Source of the DNA: Paenibacillus_S sp043945595
Lineage (GTDB): Bacteria; Bacillota; Bacilli; Paenibacillales; NBRC-103111
Reading direction: 5' to 3'
NCBI RefSeq assembly: GCF_043945595.1
Contig: NZ_JBIFNP010000001.1
Location: 496,001-560,000 of the forward strand
Length of the DNA: 64,000 nt
The notes beneath the pieces are model-generated. The model was not told where the DNA came from and did no database searches. It was given only the letters and a program-made list of their open reading frames with translations. Each line of letters begins with the position of its first letter. Position 1 is the first letter of the stretch. Below are positions 16,899 through 26,291 of this stretch, piece after piece. The translations under genes and the position numbers were made by a program.

Positions 16899-18209
16899 GT
16901 GGATCAGATTGGAATCGATAGACAAGAGGAGGAGTTCAAGCAATATTTTTCCCGAAAGCTTTTAAGCGTGCTTCTGGATAAATATGAACAGAGCCAATCC
17001 TTTCAAAGTGGAGAGCCAGGTAAACAAAGGCCGCAATTCGTCATGTCTAAAAGTCCGTTTAATTTGGATTATACCGATGAAATGGATTTTATGAAGCGTC
17101 AATGGATGAACGACGTCATGATAAGATTGGAATTGCAAGGAATCATAGCTTTGAAGTGGGTCAAGTTTCGCAGTTTTCAAGAAGTTGAACGGATTTATCT
17201 CAATTGGGATATGATTGCCAAAGCATATTCACTTTCAGAGAAGATGCCGCTCCGAGATAAGTTTAATCGCTTGAGAGATATATTAGAACCACTTTTACTG
17301 CATCCGTGGTCTTGGATTGCAGAATGGGCAGAAAAAGTTCGGATAGGTCTGCTTGAAGGAAAGGCGTCATATCTCGATCTAGACAGTCCTTCAGGTTATG
17401 CTGATCTAGTGCGGGCGCTGCTCCAACTTCCGAAGCTTGGCGAAAAAGTGATTTCTTTGAGATTGTTTAGTCAACAGGTTTTTCAAGATTCCAAACATTT
17501 GGAACGGGAAGTATTGAAACGGCTACTATCCGTGGTGAAGCAAGCTTCAGCGGAACAGAGGGAGACAGATGAAGAATGGCTTGATTTGATCGGACTGTCC
17601 CGAAATCCACAGTATGTTTATCTGTGTGGCCCTCTCCGCCTTCGGATAAAAGACGAGGGTTGGATATCGACAGAAAAATTGATGGGCGGCGTCGGATTAT
17701 CTAGCCAGACAATTGAACTTGTAAAAGATATCTCTACCGAAGCAGGCCGAATTATTACGATTGAGAATTTGGCCAGCTACCATCAGTGGATTGAACAGCG
17801 AGAACATTATGCCTCCGAAGAGTTGGTCATCTATACGGGGGGATTTCCGCATCGTCTCTTGCAGTACTTTTTAAGTCTGCTGTCATTGGCAATTTATAAG
17901 TCTGATCGCCCTAAATTTATCATGCATTGGGGAGATATCGACTTAGGAGGTATCCGCATTTTTGAGTTTTTAAGAAACCAGCTGTTTCCCTCTTTAGAGC
18001 CATTATGGATGAATTCCGCCGTGCTACTAAAGTACGAGCAACAAGCTGCTCCAATATCTAATGAATATGCATCTCAAATTCAAGCCGCGCTGCACGATCC
18101 ACGGTACTTGGGATGGACTCAAGTATTGCAGACCATGTTGGAGTGTAGAAAGCGTCTGGAGCAAGAAGGTATTTCTGAAATCGAGTTTAATCTAAACGAA
18201 AAGTTTTAA
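16899..18209 (+). CDS. jetD: Wadjet nuclease subunit JetD (TOPRIM-like)
   Basis: JetD cleaves the plasmid after loop extrusion stalls. The C-terminal domain (about 240-436) is of the DUF2220/TOPRIM type: E289 in ITIENLASY, then IYTGGFP and HWGDIDLGGIRIFEFL (343-358) with the two acidic metal ligands D346 and D348. The N-terminal 230 residues contain the winged-helix part that contacts the JetABC core. It starts at GTG with GGAGAG upstream, 38 nt after jetC. All catalytic acids are present, so the four-gene system looks functional. Confidence 0.9.
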   Translation: MDQIGIDRQEEEFKQYFSRKLLSVLLDKYEQSQSFQSGEPGKQRPQFVMSKSPFNLDYTDEMDFMKRQWMNDVMIRLELQGIIALKWVKFRSFQEVERIYLNWDMIAKAYSLSEKMPLRDKFNRLRDILEPLLLHPWSWIAEWAEKVRIGLLEGKASYLDLDSPSGYADLVRALLQLPKLGEKVISLRLFSQQVFQDSKHLEREVLKRLLSVVKQASAEQRETDEEWLDLIGLSRNPQYVYLCGPLRLRIKDEGWISTEKLMGGVGLSSQTIELVKDISTEAGRIITIENLASYHQWIEQREHYASEELVIYTGGFPHRLLQYFLSLLSLAIYKSDRPKFIMHWGDIDLGGIRIFEFLRNQLFPSLEPLWMNSAVLLKYEQQAAPISNEYASQIQAALHDPRYLGWTQVLQTMLECRKRLEQEGISEIEFNLNEKF

Positions 18210-18224
18210 TTCGAGATTATGACT

Positions 18225-18259
18225 AAGAGACTAGTTCTTACATGACTGGTCTCTTTTTT
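18225..18259 (+). terminator. Intrinsic terminator of the Wadjet operon
   Basis: The stem AAGAGACTAGT / ACTGGTCTCTT (one G-T pair) with a 9-nt loop runs straight into a T-tract of six. It separates Wadjet from the Gabija unit, whose promoter must lie in the next 130 bp. Confidence 0.85.
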
Positions 18260-18388
18260 ATGGCTGAGTACGACGAAAACCGAATATCTTCGTCAATTTA
18301 CAAATATCGACAAAACAAAGCAGGATTTTCATATATAATTAAAGAAGAAGTCTTGTAAATAGTTGGAATTGGCTGGAGGGTATTACAT

Positions 18389-20218
18389 ATGTACATATCT
18401 AACTTGAGCATTAAGAACTATAAATCCTTTGTGGACTTTACAATAGAATTCAACCAGGGACTGTCAGTAATAATTGGCGAGAACAATATTGGTAAATCAA
18501 ATATGCTAGATGCATTGTCCCTCATATTTATATCGAACAACGGTTGGAGACGCCGACAATTAACTCAAGATGATTTTAATAATGAATTAGTAGTTCATGG
18601 AGTATGGCCTTCGATTAAAGTTGAGGTTACATTATCTGAAATAACTACTGAAGATGAAATGGCACTTGCTTATAAGTGGCTAACTAAGGAACCAGGGCAA
18701 GCTAAATTAACATATATTTTTAGGCCAAAAGGTAACTGTAAAAAAACACCACCAGTCAATCCGACTTTAATTAAAGATTTAAAAATACCAATTGATCAAT
18801 ATGAATGGGTTATTTTTGGTGGTGAAAAGGAAACAAATGATATATTTGATCATCAGATGCTCCAACGATTCACTTTTGAAAGTGTGGATGCTTTAAGAGA
18901 TGCTACATCTGATTTAAGTAGATCTTCTAGTAAGTTACATAAAATTATTAGCTCCTATGACCAAGACGAAATAAATAAAGATGAAGTGATCCTGAAAGCC
19001 CAAGATTTAAATAAACAGATTAAGTTATCCAGTGAAATAGATAAAGCTCAAGCAGCGATTAATGATTATCTACAACAAATAACAGGTCATCTATATCAAC
19101 GTACTGAAATTCAAATGGCAGAAAGTAGTTATGAGCAATTACTTAAGAATTTAAAGGTCTTAATAGGTCCCAACAGTGGCAACGTACACTCAGTTGAGAC
19201 TAACGGATTAGGATATAATAATTTGCTTTTTATTAGTCTTTTGTTGGCGCAATACTTTAATAAAAAGGATAAAAAGGGCGTTGATTACACGTTTCCAATT
19301 TTAACAGTTGAAGAACCCGAAGCGCATTTGCATACCCATTTACAAAGGTATTTAAGCAACTACTTCTTCAAGGAGTCTTTAGCTGGCCAAATTCTTGTAA
19401 CTTCCCATTCGACCCACATCTCATCATCCGTTAATTTAAATTCATTAATTCTGATGTATAAAGAAGGCGGAAAAATACAGTCAAAACAAATAGGCAGTAT
19501 CTTTGATAAAAAGACAGAACAATATAAACGCCACCTTGAAAGATGGCTTGATGCTACAAAATCCAATATATTTTTTGGGCGAAAAACCCTTTTGGTAGAG
19601 GGAGTTGCTGAAAGGTTGCTTATTCCCAAAATGGCAGAAATATATTGGAATAAGGGCCGCAAGAAAAACGAGCCGGTAAAAACTTTAGAAGGCTATGGGG
19701 CATCAATAATATCTGTCGATGGTGTCGCTTTCCGACCGTTCTTACATCTTTTTGGACAAACTGGTCTAAACCAAAAATGCGCAGTATTGACTGATAGTGA
19801 CCCGGAAAAGCGGGAGATATTTGATCCAGTGTCTAACGAAACACTCAAGGTTGATGTGTTCCCAACTAAACAGACTCCTGCCAATCCTTGCCCTAGAACT
19901 GCTAACTTAATAAATGATTTTAAAGGACTACCTAATGTATTCATTCAAACAAACCTAAAAACATTTGAATATGATCTTATACTCGAGAATCATGACTTTT
20001 TTAAAAAATTAATTGCGAAGTACGAATTAGGTACAAAAGACGAAAGGGAAAAAATTGAAACATTAACTGGCCATGAATTTGAAAAGGAGGCTTTTCTAAT
20101 TGTCGCCGAGACTAAGGGGAAAGCCGCTCAATATGTGCTAGATGAATTAGTATTAGGAGAAGAAATAAAAATTCCAAAATATATCACAAATATTTTGGAT
20201 TTTCTTTCGGAGGATTAA
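18389..20218 (+). CDS. gajA: Gabija protein GajA (OLD-family ATPase-TOPRIM nuclease)
   Basis: GajA is an ATP-inhibited sequence-specific DNA nickase that assembles with GajB to degrade phage DNA. The 609-residue protein has an ABC-type ATPase domain: IKNYKSFVDF at the start, Walker A GENNIGKS (30-37), Walker B VEEPEAHLH (307-315) and the H-loop TSHSTH (338-343). A TOPRIM domain follows, with TLLVEGVAERLLIPK (400-414) supplying the metal-binding Glu, and VLTDSD (466-471). The length is close to that of characterised GajA (about 580). The ATG is preceded by GGAGGG. Its stop codon shares a base with the start of gajB (TAATG), which supports the pairing as one system. Confidence 0.92.
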   Translation: MYISNLSIKNYKSFVDFTIEFNQGLSVIIGENNIGKSNMLDALSLIFISNNGWRRRQLTQDDFNNELVVHGVWPSIKVEVTLSEITTEDEMALAYKWLTKEPGQAKLTYIFRPKGNCKKTPPVNPTLIKDLKIPIDQYEWVIFGGEKETNDIFDHQMLQRFTFESVDALRDATSDLSRSSSKLHKIISSYDQDEINKDEVILKAQDLNKQIKLSSEIDKAQAAINDYLQQITGHLYQRTEIQMAESSYEQLLKNLKVLIGPNSGNVHSVETNGLGYNNLLFISLLLAQYFNKKDKKGVDYTFPILTVEEPEAHLHTHLQRYLSNYFFKESLAGQILVTSHSTHISSSVNLNSLILMYKEGGKIQSKQIGSIFDKKTEQYKRHLERWLDATKSNIFFGRKTLLVEGVAERLLIPKMAEIYWNKGRKKNEPVKTLEGYGASIISVDGVAFRPFLHLFGQTGLNQKCAVLTDSDPEKREIFDPVSNETLKVDVFPTKQTPANPCPRTANLINDFKGLPNVFIQTNLKTFEYDLILENHDFFKKLIAKYELGTKDEREKIETLTGHEFEKEAFLIVAETKGKAAQYVLDELVLGEEIKIPKYITNILDFLSED

Positions 20219-21981
20219 TGAAAGATTCCAAAGAACTAAGAAAAGAAATTGCTACTCTTCCTGTAACTGAGAGTATTATTGTCGCGGCTGGTCCCGGGAG
20301 TGGGAAAACGAAGCTACTAATAGATCGCCTCGTTTATTTGTGCAAGCACACAATCAGACCTAATTCAAATATTGCTTGTATTACGTATACAAATGCGGCT
20401 AAAGATGAAATACTTGAACGACTTCAAAAAGAAAATGAGTTCTCCTTGCCGCAGGGAACTTTCATTGGGACAATACATTCATTTTTAAATGAGTATTTGA
20501 TAGCTCCCTATAGCTATTTACTTTCGCAGGTTGGACAAACCTATGAATTGTTACCTCGTGGTTTCTCTAAATATTATGTTAATAGTATCTCAGATTCAAG
20601 AAAATTTAAAATACCAGATAACGTTATTGCACTAGAATCAATCGGATATGATAAAACCGGTGATTTAATTTGTTTTAGGTCGAACAAAATTACAAAAGGT
20701 GAAATGTCAATATTAAAAAAAATGATACATGATGATCATAAGATTGACCAACAAGATACAATATATTTTGCGTTTCAACTTTTATCTAAGTTCCCGCATC
20801 TTAAAGCTGCACTAACTTCCCGCTTTTCAGCGATTTTAGTTGACGAATATCAGGACGTAACTTATTACCAGGATCAGATCTTTCAATTATTAAATGCTAC
20901 TTCCTTCTTTTTCGTTGGGGATCCTAACCAATCGATATTTAGTTTTACGGGGGCTGAACCAACAATATTTGAAAGTAGGTTAAGTAATCCTGGTGCATTT
21001 AAGCAATATACTCTCACAAATAACTTCCGCAGTACAACGGCAATTGTTGATTTCAATAACAAGAAAGCTACTTTTAAACAATTGCCAAATGGAAGTAACG
21101 TGGGCATACAGCAAGACGTTATTCTTCTAATGGATAAAGCTGATATAAAACAAGCGGTTGAAGCTTTTCATGAGCTTAGGATAAAAGTTGGTTCGGAGCA
21201 GGAGCATATTCCATTTTTAATTCTGTCTAGGAAACATGAAAAGCTTACAGAAATTCAACATAAGATTAATGGACATGAGATTGAACAGGCTCCATTTCTC
21301 AATAAATTAAAAGAAATTGATTATAGACGATACGAAATCGTTAATCAATTACTGAGGGCAGTACTCTTGAACAAATCTCAGGAATATGGAAAAAGTATTG
21401 AAGCAATTGAATTGGCATTGGCCCGTATAATTTTCAACAAGAATCCCAATTTTATTAACCTTTCTGAAATAAAGTATGATCGCATGGTATGGAGGAAGTT
21501 ACAGGTAGGAGTATTTGCTTGGATAAATGCTCAAGAATTCAATGTAATGACTATAGATAGCTTTTTTAAAGCATTAAAGGGGCATCTAAAGGATTTTTCT
21601 GAGAAGAGATTAGGGATTAAAATAGGTATTAAACTCAAAAGCCTTGATTATGATTGGCCAAGCCAAAAGAGGGACATCAAAAAGATAACAGTGCAACAAG
21701 TAATGAATCAAATCATCCTAGATCCGAACGAGGCAGAAAGAGCCTATTTAACAACAATTCACAGTGCCAAAGGAAGAGAGGCTACCTCCATCCTAGTTAT
21801 TGCTGAAGATTTAAAGGAGCTTGAAAGATGGCTTAAAATAAATGATAAAGAAGAGGCCCGTGTAGGATTTGTAGCTTTTACCAGAGCAAGAAGGTTCCTT
21901 TGTGTTTGGTGTCCGGGTTTAACCGAGTTTGGAGAAGGCAGCTTGGGAGTTCCGGGATTTAAGTGGGCACATCTCGGATAG
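20218..21981 (+). CDS. gajB: Gabija protein GajB (UvrD-like SF1 helicase)
   Basis: GajB is the helicase/NTPase partner that senses DNA ends and activates GajA. The 587-residue protein has Walker A AGPGSGKTK (24-32), motif Ia ITYTNAAKDE, Walker B/motif II VDEYQD (208-213), motif III FFVGDPNQSIFSFTGA, motif IV NNFRST, motif V TIHSAKGREA and motif VI FTRARRFL near the C-terminus. It is somewhat longer than the best-known GajB (about 490). Overlap with gajA by one base implies translational coupling. I see no broken motif. An unrelated UvrD-type helicase is possible, but pairing with an OLD/TOPRIM protein makes Gabija the clear choice. Confidence 0.9.
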   Translation: MKDSKELRKEIATLPVTESIIVAAGPGSGKTKLLIDRLVYLCKHTIRPNSNIACITYTNAAKDEILERLQKENEFSLPQGTFIGTIHSFLNEYLIAPYSYLLSQVGQTYELLPRGFSKYYVNSISDSRKFKIPDNVIALESIGYDKTGDLICFRSNKITKGEMSILKKMIHDDHKIDQQDTIYFAFQLLSKFPHLKAALTSRFSAILVDEYQDVTYYQDQIFQLLNATSFFFVGDPNQSIFSFTGAEPTIFESRLSNPGAFKQYTLTNNFRSTTAIVDFNNKKATFKQLPNGSNVGIQQDVILLMDKADIKQAVEAFHELRIKVGSEQEHIPFLILSRKHEKLTEIQHKINGHEIEQAPFLNKLKEIDYRRYEIVNQLLRAVLLNKSQEYGKSIEAIELALARIIFNKNPNFINLSEIKYDRMVWRKLQVGVFAWINAQEFNVMTIDSFFKALKGHLKDFSEKRLGIKIGIKLKSLDYDWPSQKRDIKKITVQQVMNQIILDPNEAERAYLTTIHSAKGREATSILVIAEDLKELERWLKINDKEEARVGFVAFTRARRFLCVWCPGLTEFGEGSLGVPGFKWAHLG

Positions 21982-22060
21982 TGTGTCTGCAAGAAGATGC
22001 CGCGGCAGAGCGACAAGTTTCTAAAAAGTTATTCCAAATTATAAGTAGGAGTAATATCCC

Positions 22061-25000
22061 ATGGAAGAGAAGAAATTCGTACAAGATCTATATGATGATA
22101 AAACAAAAAATGATAGTAATTCGAAATCACTAGCTAGACTTTTAAATGTACTTACAAAAACTGTTTTTGGAGATGCAAACCGATTTGTTTTTGAATTGAT
22201 ACAGAATGCTGATGACTCTCCCAAGGACAAGGGCCGTAGAGATGTAGAAATTGAATTTAGGCTTATAAATAACAATTTGATATTTAGTCATAATGGAAAG
22301 CACTTCACTAAAGAAGACGTGAGTGGTATCTCCGACGTGGGTAGTGGAGACAGCGGTAAAACAAAAGATCTTGAAAAAACGGGGTACAAGGGGATTGGTT
22401 TTAAATCTATATTTGGAACGTGTGATAAAGTATATATCTTATCCAATAAGTTCACCTTTAAATTTGATAAACACTATGATGTGTGGAAGAATACACAAGA
22501 GTATCCATGGCAGATAATTCCCATATGGTTTGAAGAAACTGATTTAGAAAGCGAACTTAGAGCAGAGCTCAATAAGTCAAAGGTTACCACAATAATTTCG
22601 TTAAGTGATAGAGAAAAGGTTAAGAATGAGATACTCCATGTTTTAGAAGATCCAAGAGTCATGTTGTTTTTGCGCCATGTTAGCCAAATCACTTTTTTTG
22701 ATATGAATAAAAAATTATTGGAAATTAGTTGTAAACAAGTTGGTGATGATTCGAGGGAAATATTTGTTAGTGGGCAAATGCGCAGTAAGTGGATCTATAA
22801 AGAATTTGTTGTTCCTGTAGATGAAGAGACAAAAGAAAAAGTAAAATTGCTTGATGCTGCCGTATGTCCAGATAAACTGAAATTTTCATCACATACCAAA
22901 ATTACATTTGCCGCCTCTGTTTTTAATGATGAAATACAAGAAATATCTGATGCTCTATTTTATTCTTATTTACCAACGAAGGCTAGAAGTGGATTTAGCT
23001 TTTTGGTTAATGGTGATTTTATTACAAACGCTGAAAGAACTCAAATTCTCGAGAATGATTGGAATAACTTTATATTTAAACAGCTAGCTATTTGTAAAAT
23101 TAAATGGATCTCTGAACTAGTGGAGAACACTAAATTTAAGTATGAATTCACGAAATTGATTAAAACCCATTATACACCCGTAGGATCTTCAGAACTAAAA
23201 CAATCATACAATGATGGACTTGATGTAGCGATTGCAAAGACACCTTTTATCCCGAAACAGGACAAAGCGGGGTTATTAAAAGTTAACGAGAGTATTTTAG
23301 ATAGCACTGGATATTGCGAGGAATTTAACCCTTCAATAGTCACCAACCACTACAATAATAATTATGAAGTTGCTGCTTGTAAAATTATTTATCCCAATAG
23401 ATTGTCAGCTTTAGGCGCTAAGAAAATTGAAATTAAGGATTTATGTGAGATTTTTAAAACTGCAGCGTTTATAGAGTTATGTAACTCTAATTTAGAGTTC
23501 AATATAAAACTTGTTCAGTTTTTATATAATAAGGATTCTCATAAACAAAAATTTGATTGGGCAAAAACACTGAAGACAGCTGCTTTTTTGTTGAGTGACA
23601 GTAATAACTTGAAATCTCCTGAAAATGTATATTTTCCGATATTTGAAGGAGAAAAAGAAATTAATAATATAATTGGATTAATATGCATAAACGAAAGGTT
23701 ATATGAAAGTGTTAAAAGTAACAAACAGTTGCTAGATTGGTTGAAAATGTTGGGGGTAAGAGAACCTTCAGATATTGAAATAATACGTAAGTCAATAATT
23801 GAAATGATAAAAACCAATTCAATAAACACTAATAATGCAATACAAATAGGGAAATTTGTTTTCAAGGTATATCAGCAAGGTCGACTCGATGATAACGATT
23901 ACAAAAGTTTACGGGCATTAAAATTGGTAACCACAAAAGGGGCTTTAGAATTACCCAGTGAATGTTATTTATCAGATTTTTATGGGCCAGAATTGAAAAT
24001 AGAAGAAATACTTCCCGAAGGCAAGTATGTAACCGGTAAATACGTTGAAAAAGAATCGGAAATAAATAAATGGAGATTAATGTTAATCAAATTGGGGGTT
24101 AAAGAAAAAATAGGTATCAGAATCGAACCTATTATTGAAAGAACATCGATGATTAATAAATATCCATCAGTAAGATCTTATTTCGAATTTATTGACAATG
24201 ATGGAAGTTTTTATGATAGCATAACTAAGCCATATATAAATAATGGACAGCATGGATTACAAAATGCTGTTATTATTGACTATTTAGAACATAGCAAAAA
24301 TTACAATTTCTCTATTTCATATTGGAAAATGATATGTAGAAGTTGGGAAACAATTCGTTCAAATTGTGAAAAAACAACTTATTATACAAGAATAAATAAT
24401 AAGCCAGTAATTTCTTATTTTCAATACTATGTTAAAAACCATCCTAGTATACCCGCTAATAATAACCAGTGTTACAAATCTACTGAAATATATTCAGAAA
24501 ACTTGAGGAATATAATCAAGGATTATTACCCTGCTGTTCATGAGTCTATCAGCTTCAATAAAGAACAAGAAGAATTTTTGGGGATTAAAACACAAGTTAC
24601 AATTCAAGACTGCTTATGTTTATTGAAAAAAATTGAAGATAGTCAAGTTGATAGAAATACATTGAAACAGATAGAAGCTATATATAAACAACTTATAAGC
24701 AATAAACCTGTTTATGATACGGAACATAATATCAACGATATGAAATTATTGGCAACAGATGATACTTTTCATTATACTTCATTACTTTATTTTTTTGATG
24801 TAGAAGGGCAGCTTCCACCTACTAATTCAAAATATTTTATTAAAGTGTCAGATTCACTAAAAGACAAAGATATCTTGCTCAATTTTTTTGATATTCAAAT
24901 TATTAGGAATGATGATCTTCAACTAAATGTAACAGATAAGTGTCATGATTTCGAACTTATAAGCGAGTTGCATAAAAAAGCAAAATACTTTGCTACACTT

Positions 25001-26287
25001 CTTTCGAATGTCAAAGCTGAAGATCCAATGGAAACTTTGATTAGGTTTAAAGAGAAACTTACAAAAGTTAGCTTTTATAAAGCCCGATCTTTATCCTTAT
25101 CTTTTGCAAATAAAACTGGTATAGAAATATATAATCAAAATGTTGATTCGTGGTATGATACGGATTCAAATTCGTTGTATTATGTTGGTCAATATAATAA
25201 TCCGTTGACTCTGTATAATTTAAGTAGTTCTTTGAGTTCACTTTTTGAGATGGAAGGTAAAGATAGAGAGGTGGGGTTAATAATACAGCTTTCTAGCACC
25301 GAGATTGAAAGCTGGCTTAATTCAAAGGGCTACGTTGTCATTCAGTATGAACCTAGTAAAATTGAAGAGTTTAAGTACGATGATATTGTCATAGAAGATC
25401 TAGATTATTTTGCTGATATTGATCCGCAACTTGAAGAAGACAGTGATTTTGAGACATCAATAGAAGTTGTTGAGGATGATGAGTATTTTATCGAGAATAC
25501 TTCTTCTGGTAATAACCATAAGCCAAATAAGTTAGATCACTATATTAGAGAGAAGAATTCTGGGATCTACAGCACTTCTAATATAGAAGAAGATGACCGC
25601 CTCGAAGAGCAGCATAATTACGAACATTCTACAAGCTCAGTAACATTCACGGATAATTTCAACCTCAGTAGTCAAAAGAAACGTTTGATTTCATTTGTTT
25701 CAAGTAATCCAATTGAGTCTTCTTTGTTAGGAGTGGAATATGAACGAAAGTTGCAATACCAATTATTAGCTAGAAAAATTGTATTTGAATATGAGGAAAA
25801 AGCAGGGAGAAGGGCGATTCAACCTTTTGAAATGGAAGAAGCCTATGATGTTATTTCATTTAGTGGTGAAGCAGAAGAAATAAGTCGATATATTAAAGTA
25901 TTTGGTTTTATTGGTGAGTGGAACAACTATGAAGTAGTGCTTTCACATTCACAAATGAAAAAGGCCAAAGACTTAGTAGATAAATTTTGGCTATACGTCG
26001 TTGAATTCGTTGCGGATGAACAACATGTACGAATTAACCGTATACAGGATCCGTATAATAAAATCACAAATTATGTTCTTGATTATGGGTGGAGAGCAAT
26101 TGCAGAAATAAACAATCCATTGGATAAATTAATTGTAGGTACTAAAATAAATCACTTTGTACATGGGTTAGGGGTTATTAAGGGTGAAATTAATAGGGGG
26201 AAACTAAAACTTTTAATTGTTGAATTTGAAAGTGGAGAAAAAAGAATTCCCATAAATATAACTCAAATGGATATTTTGGAGGACTAA
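22061..26287 (+). CDS. Giant sacsin/NO-VEIN-like GHKL ATPase with DUF3883-like region
   Basis: A 1408-residue protein. The N-terminal 200 residues form a GHKL (Hsp90/MutL/histidine-kinase type) ATPase related to sacsin and plant NO VEIN. The N-box is FELIQNADD (44-52), G1 is SHNGKHF (76-82) and G2 is TGYKGIGFKSIFG (107-119). A long central region (about 250-1100) of helical sequence has no motif I recognise. An acidic linker (about 1110-1190) leads to a DUF3883-like region (about 1215-1335: VFEYEEKAGRRAIQPFEME, YDVISF, RYIKVFGF, KAKDLVDKFWLYVVEF, RINRIQDPY). The last 55 residues resemble the Tudor-like end of PcrA/UvrD (KINHFVHGLGVIKG...VEFESGEKR). It is followed after 4 nt by a nuclease-helicase. 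No named defence system that I know has this pair; anti-phage function is inferred from the neighbours. Confidence 0.75.
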   Translation: MEEKKFVQDLYDDKTKNDSNSKSLARLLNVLTKTVFGDANRFVFELIQNADDSPKDKGRRDVEIEFRLINNNLIFSHNGKHFTKEDVSGISDVGSGDSGKTKDLEKTGYKGIGFKSIFGTCDKVYILSNKFTFKFDKHYDVWKNTQEYPWQIIPIWFEETDLESELRAELNKSKVTTIISLSDREKVKNEILHVLEDPRVMLFLRHVSQITFFDMNKKLLEISCKQVGDDSREIFVSGQMRSKWIYKEFVVPVDEETKEKVKLLDAAVCPDKLKFSSHTKITFAASVFNDEIQEISDALFYSYLPTKARSGFSFLVNGDFITNAERTQILENDWNNFIFKQLAICKIKWISELVENTKFKYEFTKLIKTHYTPVGSSELKQSYNDGLDVAIAKTPFIPKQDKAGLLKVNESILDSTGYCEEFNPSIVTNHYNNNYEVAACKIIYPNRLSALGAKKIEIKDLCEIFKTAAFIELCNSNLEFNIKLVQFLYNKDSHKQKFDWAKTLKTAAFLLSDSNNLKSPENVYFPIFEGEKEINNIIGLICINERLYESVKSNKQLLDWLKMLGVREPSDIEIIRKSIIEMIKTNSINTNNAIQIGKFVFKVYQQGRLDDNDYKSLRALKLVTTKGALELPSECYLSDFYGPELKIEEILPEGKYVTGKYVEKESEINKWRLMLIKLGVKEKIGIRIEPIIERTSMINKYPSVRSYFEFIDNDGSFYDSITKPYINNGQHGLQNAVIIDYLEHSKNYNFSISYWKMICRSWETIRSNCEKTTYYTRINNKPVISYFQYYVKNHPSIPANNNQCYKSTEIYSENLRNIIKDYYPAVHESISFNKEQEEFLGIKTQVTIQDCLCLLKKIEDSQVDRNTLKQIEAIYKQLISNKPVYDTEHNINDMKLLATDDTFHYTSLLYFFDVEGQLPPTNSKYFIKVSDSLKDKDILLNFFDIQIIRNDDLQLNVTDKCHDFELISELHKKAKYFATLLSNVKAEDPMETLIRFKEKLTKVSFYKARSLSLSFANKTGIEIYNQNVDSWYDTDSNSLYYVGQYNNPLTLYNLSSSLSSLFEMEGKDREVGLIIQLSSTEIESWLNSKGYVVIQYEPSKIEEFKYDDIVIEDLDYFADIDPQLEEDSDFETSIEVVEDDEYFIENTSSGNNHKPNKLDHYIREKNSGIYSTSNIEEDDRLEEQHNYEHSTSSVTFTDNFNLSSQKKRLISFVSSNPIESSLLGVEYERKLQYQLLARKIVFEYEEKAGRRAIQPFEMEEAYDVISFSGEAEEISRYIKVFGFIGEWNNYEVVLSHSQMKKAKDLVDKFWLYVVEFVADEQHVRINRIQDPYNKITNYVLDYGWRAIAEINNPLDKLIVGTKINHFVHGLGVIKGEINRGKLKLLIVEFESGEKRIPINITQMDILED

Positions 26288-26291
26288 GCAA

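Noticed and set aside
18389..21981. OLD-type retron or Class 2 OLD plus UvrD unrelated to Gabija
   Set aside because: Domain order, sizes and the one-base overlap match Gabija, and no reverse transcriptase or ncRNA-like structure is nearby.
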